A DNA stretch of 7,887 nt. Source: JBBTWV01 sp038062615. GTDB taxonomy: Bacteria > Patescibacteriota > Gracilibacteria > UBA1369 > UM-FILTER-53-11. The translations under genes were made by a program, and so were the position numbers. Shown piece by piece: positions 1-5,208 of the stretch. Numbering within the stretch: the stretch's first letter is position 1; every line of letters starts with the position of its first letter. The DNA lies in NCBI GenBank assembly GCA_038062615.1, contig JBBTWV010000087.1, positions 1 through 7,887 of the forward strand. The letters run 5' to 3'. The notes beneath the pieces were generated by a model that did no database searches, had not been told where the DNA came from, and saw only the letters and a program-made list of their open reading frames with translations.

Positions 1-11
1 GAGTATGAAAG

Positions 12-290
12 CTAGATGGGATTGCGGGAAAAAACGGATGGACCGGGTTTCACAAGAGCCGTGGTGGGTTCCCAAGGCGCAACCGGCGTTTTGGCTTTCA
101 TAAATTTTGAACTCGAGAAAACAATAATCCCAATGCCAAAAAGGATGAAGATACTTGCCGTACCTCGCAAAAACATGATGGCATTTTGTGAAAAACGATA
201 GAACGGCAGCAAAAATTCCAGCCCCCATCCCAGCAAAAGAAAAGCTACGTTGATGAGTGGCGGCGGAAATTTTATTCCGGCGTGTTGCAT
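12..290 (-). CDS. isoprenylcysteine carboxyl methyltransferase-like membrane protein, interrupted by an amber stop
   Basis: The 92-residue product has two hydrophobic segments (about residues 11-30 and 44-60) followed by a stretch typical of the ICMT/phospholipid-methyltransferase family: KTPVAPWEPTTALV at 67-80 and GPSVFSRNPI at 83-92. Family members are integral membrane SAM-dependent methyltransferases, usually about 150 or more residues long, whose catalytic half follows the RNP-[MI]-Y motif. Here the codon after Ile92 is TAG (complement of 12-14), precisely where the conserved Tyr should be. Reading past it gives Leu-Ser-Tyr before the window ends, so the frame looks continuous and the stop looks like a point change. 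The remaining product lacks the cofactor-binding C-terminal half and is probably inactive: a pseudogene, a readthrough case or a base error. The start at 290 follows the toxin stop by 18 nt, suggesting cotranscription. No Shine-Dalgarno is seen. Family call fairly sure; function of the fragment doubtful. Confidence 0.68.
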   Translation of the reverse strand: MQHAGIKFPPPLINVAFLLLGWGLEFLLPFYRFSQNAIMFLRGTASIFILFGIGIIVFSSSKFMKAKTPVAPWEPTTALVKPGPSVFSRNPI

Positions 291-308
291 AGATTGTTTA
301 GTGAGAAC

Positions 309-569
309 TCAGTAAAGCTGATTATGACTTCCGACCTTGAGCAAAACCACTACGACATAGTTTTTTGCTTGTTTGAAAATAATTCTTAAATCAAAAGCAG
401 CATCTATAGAACTACAATCCTTATATCTCCCCTTCAAGGGGTGATTTCGCAGTTTTGCGTCATGGGGATTTTCGTAAAATAATAAAATTGCCTCATCAAC
501 TAAAACCTGTTGCTTGAGACTTAATTTCTTATATTGTTTTACGAAATTTTTGTGTCTAAACAACTGCAT
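309..569 (-). CDS. YafQ/RelE-family mRNA interferase toxin
   Basis: This 86-residue basic protein matches the RelE/ParE fold in length and motifs: FRHKNFVKQYKKL near the N-terminus, NHPLKGRYK at 42-50, FDLRIIFK at 59-66 and a C-terminal VGSHNQLY. Family toxins are ribosome-associated mRNA endonucleases neutralised by a partner antitoxin. Compared from memory with E. coli YafQ, His43 matches the HPL-G histidine, Asp60 the PDW aspartate and His82 the GTH histidine. The fourth catalytic histidine (YafQ His63) has no obvious counterpart in the segment CSSIDAAFD. It lies directly downstream of the antitoxin; the two genes share one base in TAATG (antitoxin stop 571-569, toxin start 569), a typical sign of translational coupling. 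Higher-order family assignment is confident. The exact subfamily, and whether it is active, is not. Confidence 0.87.
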   Translation of the reverse strand: MQLFRHKNFVKQYKKLSLKQQVLVDEAILLFYENPHDAKLRNHPLKGRYKDCSSIDAAFDLRIIFKQAKNYVVVVLLKVGSHNQLY

Positions 570-832
570 TATTTCTTTAAAGTGCTAATAAAATCCTCTG
601 CCGAATCAAATGGACCTTCTATATTCTTGCCTTGAGCTAGATCCTGAATTGCAATATCAAGCTCATCATCTCTTACCACCATCACGGTCGTGATTTGAAT
701 TTTACCGTCAGCAAAATCATTTAAAAGAATGCGGGTCACGCCAGAAAGAGACAAGTGCATCTTTTTGGCCATTTGCTCAGCTTTTTGCTTCGTTACTTTA
801 TCTATCGAAAGTGTAGTTTGATCTTTTGCCAT
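569..832 (-). CDS. RelB/DinJ-type antitoxin (ribbon-helix-helix)
   Basis: This 87-residue protein begins with a short beta-strand segment (TTLSIDKV, 6-13), followed by helix-rich sequence KQKAEQMAKKMHLS and LSGVTRILLNDFADGKI, the arrangement of a ribbon-helix-helix DNA-binding domain. The acidic C-terminal tail (residues 54-87), ending FDSAEDFISTLKK, is the kind of segment that wraps the toxin in RelB/DinJ proteins. In this family the antitoxin neutralises the toxin and, as dimer or complex, represses its own operon. The gene is first in the operon, 36 nt from a near-consensus promoter with a palindrome in the leader. The ATG at 832 is preferred because it sits just downstream of the predicted transcription start and begins the strand-forming segment. 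No Shine-Dalgarno is visible. Confidence 0.87.
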   Translation of the reverse strand: MAKDQTTLSIDKVTKQKAEQMAKKMHLSLSGVTRILLNDFADGKIQITTVMVVRDDELDIAIQDLAQGKNIEGPFDSAEDFISTLKK

Positions 833-849
833 GATTATTATATTAAAAG

Positions 850-864
850 CTATGGATTACATAG
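850..864. promoter_or_regulatory. palindrome in TA leader, candidate autoregulatory operator
   Basis: A perfect 5-bp inverted repeat, CTATG-N5-CATAG, lies between the -10 box (868-873) and the antitoxin ATG, at about the predicted transcription start (near 861). RHH antitoxins of the RelB/DinJ group bind short inverted repeats overlapping their promoters, so position and symmetry fit an operator. The arms are short and chance occurrence cannot be excluded. Confidence 0.42.
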
Positions 865-867
865 AAT

Positions 868-896
868 ATTATATCGGAACCATGGGCTCGCGTCAA
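868..896 (-). promoter_or_regulatory. sigma70-type promoter of the toxin-antitoxin operon
   Basis: On the minus strand TTGACG (complement of 891-896) is followed by exactly 17 nt and TATAAT (complement of 868-873). This is one base off the -35 consensus, with a perfect -10 and optimal spacing. The predicted start near 861 gives a leader of about 29 nt before the antitoxin ATG. Confidence 0.8.
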
Positions 897-981
897 TAAT
901 CTGTTCTTCAGCATGTCCTTCATGCGACACACGCCTTAGCTTGCCTGCGAATTCGAATCCCGCTTTTTTCCATGATCTACC

Positions 982-1032
982 CTTCGGGGACGAGAGGACG
1001 AAGCGCAAAACATGACGTTGTCCTGTTTTGCG
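982..1032. repeat. two abutting inverted repeats immediately 3' of tRNA-Ser
   Basis: A perfect 9-bp inverted repeat, CGCAAAACA (1004-1012) and TGTTTTGCG (1024-1032), with an 11-nt loop starts only 3 nt beyond the tRNA CCA end. Directly next to it is a second inverted repeat, CTTCG (982-986) and CGAAG (999-1003). In the direction of tRNA transcription no T-run follows, so this is not a classical intrinsic terminator. It could be a processing or 3'-end structure, or a dispersed intergenic repeat. The rest of 897-981 shows no gene; it has one small inverted repeat (GCATG 911-915, CATGC 921-925). Confidence 0.55.
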
Positions 1033-1035
1033 TGC

Positions 1036-1127
1036 TGGCGGAGAGGGAGGGATTCGAACCCTCGATAACCCTTACGGGCTATGCCGCTTTTCGAGAGCGG
1101 TACCATCAACCACTCGGTCACCTCTCC
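1036..1127 (-). tRNA. tRNA-Ser(CGA)
   Basis: The minus strand folds into a complete class II cloverleaf. The acceptor GGAGAGG (1127-1121) pairs with CCTCTCC (1046-1040). The D-stem is ACC/GGT. The anticodon stem CCGCT/AGCGG encloses loop CTCGAAA with anticodon CGA (1093-1091). A long variable arm (AGCCC-GTAA-GGGTT) is the hallmark of serine tRNA. The T-arm is GAGGG-TTCGAAT-CCCTC. Discriminator G at 1039 is followed by an encoded CCA (1038-1036). At 92 nt the length suits tRNA-Ser. It reads the UCG codon. Protein-like ORFs across this interval are artefacts of the tRNA sequence. Confidence 0.97.
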
Positions 1128-1153
1128 TCAATGTTTACGCTCGACCTTCGCTC

Positions 1154-1206
1154 GCACTGGCTAAGCCAGATGCTCACTCGGTCTCGCGGCGCCACCGTGT
1201 GGCGCC
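1154..1206. repeat. GC-rich hairpin block upstream of tRNA-Ser
   Basis: Two inverted repeats lie in the region the tRNA precursor leader would cover. GCACTGGCT-A-AGCCAG(A)TGC at 1154-1173 is a 9-bp stem with one bulged A and a one-base centre. GGCGCCAC (1188-1195) and GTGGCGCC (1199-1206) form a perfect 8-bp stem with loop CGT. The block is far richer in G and C than the AT-rich DNA on its right. It may be a dispersed intergenic repeat or a structured tRNA leader; no coding potential is seen. Confidence 0.55.
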
Positions 1207-1227
1207 CAATATTTACTCGCAAACGTC

Positions 1228-1255
1228 ATTGTACCTTATCAAAAACCCCTCTAAA
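1228..1255 (-). promoter_or_regulatory. weak candidate promoter for tRNA-Ser
   Basis: On the minus strand TTTAGA (complement of 1250-1255), 16 nt, then TACAAT (complement of 1228-1233) make a moderate sigma70-like site about 100 nt upstream of the tRNA. It would be divergent from, and nearly adjacent to, the histidine kinase promoter at 1261-1289. The -35 match is poor. Confidence 0.35.
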
Positions 1256-1260
1256 CACAT

Positions 1261-1289
1261 TTGACGAGGCACCTTAAATATTATATAAT
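1261..1289 (+). promoter_or_regulatory. sigma70-type promoter of the histidine kinase operon
   Basis: TTGACG (1261-1266), 17 nt, TATAAT (1284-1289). The predicted start near 1296 leaves a roughly 29-nt leader with no Shine-Dalgarno before the ATG at 1325. Hexamers and spacing are identical to those of the TA promoter. Confidence 0.78.
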
Positions 1290-1324
1290 TAACAGATCAA
1301 AAGAAAAACTAAAAATACAAAACT

Positions 1325-2578
1325 ATGGCCCAATCATTAAAAATGCCCCCTGGTGCCGAAGCAGAACCTTATGAGCCGGGGAAGCTCACAAGGTTTATTG
1401 ACCCAAATCGGGAGCCAAAGACCAATCCCGTAACGGACACAACTGCCACTCATCATGAACAAGCCTTGGCCGTAACACGCGATGAGAGTGATTTGCCAAA
1501 GCCAATGGGACCAAAAACAGAGGAACAAACGAGGGTGGAGGAACAACCGCTGAGAGAAGAACTCAATCATTTTGAACGGCTTGTGAGTCAAACGGTCCAT
1601 GACGTAAACAATAAACTCACCATAATCCAAACCTGGACAAGCATGATGCATCAGATGGTAGAGGAAATACACATGGATGTGCTCACAATAATTTTAGGAG
1701 AAATTGATGGCTGGTGCAGAAAACTTTCTCTGCTAGGAAGAGAATTTTCACACGAAGTTCACACATTCAACAATACTAGACCGATCAATCAGTCCAAGCT
1801 TACAATATTAAAAAATGCCATTGGCCTTACATTTAGAACCTATAGTGAATATGTAAATAATTTAAGGACGCGCATTTTTGTAACCGGAGCACAGATAGAA
1901 AGCCAAAAAAGAGAATTAGAAAGTTCTGACCTTTGGAGCGACTTAAGCGAAGGAATTCAAAATTTAAAAACAAGTATTGGAGACATGAAGACCATCCTCA
2001 GCGATTTCTACGAATGCCTTAAGGGACACGATGCGGAGCCAAAATTAATTAATGCCTATACGCTACTCGTCGGACGTAAAAATATGCTCGCTTCCCTTAT
2101 TGAACAAAAAGAAGGCACACAATATGTGCTTCCAGATGCTTCACGGGTGGAAAACCTGGAGATAAACCCCACCATTCATGCCAATCCAAATGAATTATTA
2201 AGAACCGTTGAGAATCTTGTCATTAATGCACGACATGCGGTAATGCCAAAAAAAGGAAAAATTATTGTTGACGTTGATGAAGTAGAAGTGGCTGGGCACG
2301 GAGAAATTCCAGACGGGACATATGTCGCCATTTCTGTTGAAGATAACGGCACCGGGATGGACGAAGCAACGCTCGGAAAAATTTTCACTCAGGGATTTAC
2401 CACAAGAGGGAACCAGGGGAACGGCATAGGGCTCACTCAAGTTTTTGATTTTGCAAGAAAAAACAATGGCTGTATTTCAATAATTACTGAACTAGGGAAA
2501 GGATCTACCTTTACCATCTACCTTCCAAAACAACCGCGTCTTACCGTGGCCGCTTCCGACGGCAAAACTCGCGAATAA
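1325..2578 (+). CDS. soluble sensor-type histidine kinase (orphan)
   Basis: This 417-residue protein has no membrane segment and no receiver domain. Residues 1-80 are polar, Pro/Glu-rich and probably disordered. An H-box reads SQTVHDVNNKLTII, with His92 the likely phosphoacceptor; the H-D-x-N-N form is common in hybrid-type kinases. The HATPase_c domain occupies about 270-402: N-box ENLVINARHA (Asn297, Asn301), G1 box EDNGTGM (Asp340), F-box IFTQGF (354-358) and G2 box GNGIGL (365-370), ending GKGSTFTIYLP. All ATP-binding motifs are intact, so ATP-dependent autophosphorylation of His92 is expected. The distance from H-box to N-box (about 205 residues) is much longer than the roughly 110 usual for H-D-x-N-N kinases. 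The extra 150-240 region is helical and charged and could be the signal-input domain. No response regulator is nearby. The following gene begins 9 nt after the stop, implying an operon. Confidence 0.9.
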   Translation: MAQSLKMPPGAEAEPYEPGKLTRFIDPNREPKTNPVTDTTATHHEQALAVTRDESDLPKPMGPKTEEQTRVEEQPLREELNHFERLVSQTVHDVNNKLTIIQTWTSMMHQMVEEIHMDVLTIILGEIDGWCRKLSLLGREFSHEVHTFNNTRPINQSKLTILKNAIGLTFRTYSEYVNNLRTRIFVTGAQIESQKRELESSDLWSDLSEGIQNLKTSIGDMKTILSDFYECLKGHDAEPKLINAYTLLVGRKNMLASLIEQKEGTQYVLPDASRVENLEINPTIHANPNELLRTVENLVINARHAVMPKKGKIIVDVDEVEVAGHGEIPDGTYVAISVEDNGTGMDEATLGKIFTQGFTTRGNQGNGIGLTQVFDFARKNNGCISIITELGKGSTFTIYLPKQPRLTVAASDGKTRE

Positions 2579-2587
2579 CAAAACTCT

Positions 2588-3298
2588 ATGGACATCAACA
2601 GCATTCTCCGATTCCTGGATAATTCTCAAAAAGAAACGGACACCATTTCGCAATCCGAGCTGGCCGAACTTAAAAATTTTACTATCGGATTTTTAAAACA
2701 GATTCCTCCGCAGGACCATCAATACCGCTGGCGCATTGCCATCGCGCTCTATTTAGCAGAGATGCACTGCATCGCCATTCATGAAACGTATTTGGTGAAT
2801 GGATTCGAGTCGGTGAAAAAAAAATTCATGGATTTGGAAAAAGATATTGTTGATAATCTTAAAAACGACGGCAACAACGACCATCGAAAAATTATTCATC
2901 TCCAGCTTTCCTATTCCTACCGGCTTTTTGGCCACTACCTCAATCGCGCAAGAAAACTGGCCAAGCGGCGCCAGTATGGATACTTGGAGCACAAAATAGA
3001 TAAAGAAATTCATCAACTCAATGAGCGATTCCTGCTTCATTCAGAAAAATTCAGCAAAACGCTCTCGCTCTATCACATTCTCATCAAGAAAAAATTCAAA
3101 AAAAATTATTTTGTGTATGGACTCGTAAGTGGTATCGGAGTCGTGGCTTTTTGGCACGGCTTCTGGGGCATTTTTGATATTTTGCATCTCCACCCTTATT
3201 TCACAGCTGTTTTTGGCACCTTCATCTTGATTCTCACGGGAATTTTTCTTCATGAGTTCCTGGGTATACGCAAACAAGACGAAGACTTGTTTCGGTAG
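2588..3298 (+). CDS. unrecognised protein: helical soluble domain plus two-helix membrane hairpin
   Basis: I do not recognise this 236-residue protein with confidence. Residues 1-170 are charged, predicted helical, and rich in Lys, Glu and His (for example RKIIHLQLSYSYRLFGHYL and KIDKEIHQLNERFLLH). Residues about 174-196 and 203-225 form two hydrophobic helices joined by a short HLHPY turn, with basic residues (KKKFKK) before the first. The likely topology has both ends in the cytoplasm. The first helix contains WHGFWGIFD (189-197). From memory similar W-x-G-x-W-G-x-x-D helices occur in small uncharacterised two-helix membrane proteins of CPR bacteria and archaea; this is unverified. It starts 9 nt after the histidine kinase stop and has no promoter of its own, so it is probably cotranscribed and may tether or signal to that kinase. 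No Shine-Dalgarno precedes its ATG. Confidence 0.75.
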   Translation: MDINSILRFLDNSQKETDTISQSELAELKNFTIGFLKQIPPQDHQYRWRIAIALYLAEMHCIAIHETYLVNGFESVKKKFMDLEKDIVDNLKNDGNNDHRKIIHLQLSYSYRLFGHYLNRARKLAKRRQYGYLEHKIDKEIHQLNERFLLHSEKFSKTLSLYHILIKKKFKKNYFVYGLVSGIGVVAFWHGFWGIFDILHLHPYFTAVFGTFILILTGIFLHEFLGIRKQDEDLFR

Positions 3299-3350
3299 AC
3301 TAATTTTTCGCCCGCTTCCGTTAATGGCTTCCTGCGCCGTAGCTCCGGAA

Positions 3351-3383
3351 GTGAATTTTTCCCCCGCCTGGGAAAAAATTCAC
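3351..3383 (+). terminator. stem-loop between convergent genes, probable terminator of the kinase operon
   Basis: GTGAATTTTTCCC (3351-3363) pairs with GGGAAAAAATTCAC (3370-3383), a 13-bp stem with one bulged A and a 6-nt loop. On the plus strand it is followed by ATTTCTTCATT, a moderately T-rich tail. On the minus strand no T-run follows. The stem contains the argS stop codon (3382-3380). A second, weaker inverted repeat, CTTCCG/CGGAAG, lies just before it (3315-3320, 3346-3351). Confidence 0.5.
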
Positions 3384-5086
3384 ATTTCTTCATTAACCTG
3401 AATTCCAAGCAATTTAAGGCCATTTTTGGTGACGACGGTAAAGGCCTCTACCAACTTCAGCCGCGCCTCGCGAACTTCCGGCTCAGCATTTAAGACATCG
3501 CACGCCGCATAAAAACTACTAAAGCGGCTGGCCAGTTCAAAAAGATAATTGGCAATAAGATTTGGCTTAAATTCGGCCGCACTCAGAGCAACAACCTCAG
3601 GAAATTTTGGCAGTAGCCGAGCCAACGCCAGCTCCGCTGGTTCGTGAAGCAACGCCATCTTGCCGCTTCGCTTCTCACTCCCCTTTCTCAATATTGATTT
3701 CGCTCGCGCATACGCATACTGCAAATACGGCGCACTATTGCCCTCCAAGCTCAGCATCTTGTCCCACGTAAACGTTACGTCCGTCAGCCTATTTTGAGCC
3801 AGCACCGCGTATTTTACACTGCCCACGCCCACTTTTTTGGCTACTTCTTTTTTGGCCGCCGCCGGCAGATCAGGATTTTTTTCCTCCACAATTTTAAGCG
3901 CCAAAGCCTGCGCTTCATCCAGTAATTCCTCCAGCAAAATGATATCTCCCTTGCGAGTGCTCATGCGTTTTTCTGGGAAGCGCATACGCCCAAACGCAAT
4001 ATGCAGATTTCTCGCCTCCGTAAGTTTAAGCATGCCAGTCACCTCAAAAAGTTGTCTGAAATAAAGTTCCTGCGCCATGTCCACCACGTTTAACATAAGA
4101 ACGGGATGCCAGGTTTCTTCCCAATATTGTATTCGAGCAAGATCACGCGTGGCGTACAAACTGGCTCCGTCAGACTTCTGAATAATGCACGGCGGAATAT
4201 TCGGATCTTTAAGCGGCGCAATAAGAGCTCCCTTCTCCCCTTTCACAAAAATCCCGCGAGAAGTCCCCATATCTACAATGGCTTGCATCTTATCTTCATA
4301 AAAACTTTCCCCATGAATAAAATCAAAACTCACATCCAGTCGGTCCCAAATTTTTTGGAACTCCTGCAAGCTCAACTCCACCACCCACTTCCAAAGTTTG
4401 CGATTTTGCGCATCACCTTGCTCCAATTTTTTAAACTCCGCCCGACCTTTATCCTCTAACTGTTCATCTTTTTCCACCTCCTCATGAAACTTCACATACA
4501 ACTTTAAGAGCTCGGGAATAGGATCTTTTTTTACCGTAGCCTCATCGCCCCAAGTCTTATAGGCATAAAGCAATTTGCCAAACTGTGTGCCGTAATCACC
4601 CAAATAATTATCGCGAACAACCGTGTATCCCACCGCCGCCAAAATACGACTGATGGCATTTCCAATAATAGTAGAAAGTAAGTGATGCACGCCCATGGGC
4701 TTGGCCACATTGGGATGAGAGGTATCCGTAACCACGGTTTTGCCCTTCCCTACCTCACTTTTTCCATAATCATCTCCCGCTTTTTTCACCTCATCCAAAA
4801 AATCCTCAAAAAACTTTGGCGCCAAATAAAAATTTAAAAATCCTGCGCCGGCTGTTTCAATTTTTTCAATCCACTCCGGTTTTTGAATCATCTGCGCCAG
4901 TTCCTGTGCCAAAGCCCGCGGATTCATCTTCATTTTTTTACCCAGATCCAACGCCACATTGCTTGAATAATCCCCGTGGGAAGGATCACCCGGATACTCC
5001 ACCTTAATATCCAGTAACTCACCGGGAAACTTTTGAGTAGCCGCTTTAGCCACCAGTTCGCGTATTTTTTCCTTCAAAAAAACCAT
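3380..5086 (-). CDS. argS: arginyl-tRNA synthetase
   Basis: Class I aminoacyl-tRNA synthetase charging tRNA-Arg with arginine in the cytoplasm. At 568 residues it is close to the usual 550-590. The N-terminal additional domain (1-100) holds GDPSHGDYSSNVAL (33-46) and GAGFLNFYLA (80-89). The catalytic core has SHPNVAKPMGVHH (123-135), NYLGDYGTQFG (160-170), DGASLYATRDLA (306-317) and the KMSKS-equivalent KRMSTRKGDI (373-382). The DALR anticodon-binding domain starts at GNSAPYLQYAYARAKS (449-464), and the protein ends in a typical GLKLLGI segment. Oddly, the HIGH motif, HVGH in most ArgRS, reads GVHH (132-135), with the first His replaced by Gly and the Gly by His. All surrounding residues fit, so it is probably functional. 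The ATG at 5086 begins the canonical N-terminal domain and lies 7 nt after a good -10 box. Confidence 0.96.
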   Translation of the reverse strand: MVFLKEKIRELVAKAATQKFPGELLDIKVEYPGDPSHGDYSSNVALDLGKKMKMNPRALAQELAQMIQKPEWIEKIETAGAGFLNFYLAPKFFEDFLDEVKKAGDDYGKSEVGKGKTVVTDTSHPNVAKPMGVHHLLSTIIGNAISRILAAVGYTVVRDNYLGDYGTQFGKLLYAYKTWGDEATVKKDPIPELLKLYVKFHEEVEKDEQLEDKGRAEFKKLEQGDAQNRKLWKWVVELSLQEFQKIWDRLDVSFDFIHGESFYEDKMQAIVDMGTSRGIFVKGEKGALIAPLKDPNIPPCIIQKSDGASLYATRDLARIQYWEETWHPVLMLNVVDMAQELYFRQLFEVTGMLKLTEARNLHIAFGRMRFPEKRMSTRKGDIILLEELLDEAQALALKIVEEKNPDLPAAAKKEVAKKVGVGSVKYAVLAQNRLTDVTFTWDKMLSLEGNSAPYLQYAYARAKSILRKGSEKRSGKMALLHEPAELALARLLPKFPEVVALSAAEFKPNLIANYLFELASRFSSFYAACDVLNAEPEVREARLKLVEAFTVVTKNGLKLLGIQVNEEM

Positions 5087-5092
5087 GTCCGC

Positions 5093-5101
5093 ATTTTATC
5101 A
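5093..5101 (-). promoter_or_regulatory. extended -10 promoter of argS, giving a possibly leaderless mRNA
   Basis: On the minus strand TGATAAAAT (complement of 5101-5093) is an extended -10 element (TG-N-TAAAAT). The A of the argS ATG lies 7 nt beyond its last base, the normal place of a transcription start. No -35 at good spacing and no Shine-Dalgarno are visible. No alternative start upstream is apparent. Confidence 0.5.
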
Positions 5102-5124
5102 CAAGTAGCCACCACAAAATCACA

Positions 5125-5141
5125 ATACTTTTCATAAGTAT
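5125..5141. repeat. 6-bp inverted repeat in the argS/surface-protein divergent region
   Basis: ATACTT (5125-5130) and AAGTAT (5136-5141) form a perfect dyad with a 5-bp centre, midway between the two divergent promoters. It could be a regulator site or chance in AT-rich DNA. Confidence 0.3.
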
Positions 5142-5156
5142 GACAAGGGAACTCGG

Positions 5157-5186
5157 TTGAGGAACCTCACCATTTTCTGGTACAAT
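5157..5186 (+). promoter_or_regulatory. promoter of the surface-protein gene
   Basis: TTGAGG (5157-5162), 18 nt, then TACAAT (5181-5186) preceded by TGG, giving an extended -10. The predicted start near 5193 lies downstream of the ATG at 5185, which is part of the -10 box itself, so this promoter supports translation from 5209. The -35 lies in a small hairpin-capable sequence (GGTTGAGG-AA-CCTCACC, 5155-5171). Confidence 0.55.
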
Positions 5187-5208
5187 GGCAAGATTTAAAA
5201 AAATAAAT

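Noticed and set aside
947..973. Possible remnant of a second tRNA: TTCGAAT between GCGAA and CCCGC, followed by a T-run and CCA
   Set aside because: The T-stem pairs at only three of five positions, the acceptor side has six T and no partner strand upstream, and no anticodon arm can be found.
1004..1032. Intrinsic terminator of tRNA-Ser
   Set aside because: The stem is good but is followed by CTTCGTCC in the transcription direction, not by a run of T, so it is listed as an inverted repeat only.
12..1127. Integrated element using tRNA-Ser as attachment site, carrying the TA module
   Set aside because: No direct repeat of the tRNA 3' end was found on the other side of the TA operon, and there is no integrase in the window.
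936..1277. Open frames of 61-101 codons on both strands over the tRNA region, with peptides such as GGIRTLDN and REGFEPS
   Set aside because: These peptides are the familiar false translations of tRNA genes. The interval 1036-1127 folds into a complete tRNA-Ser, and no promoter or conserved protein supports coding.
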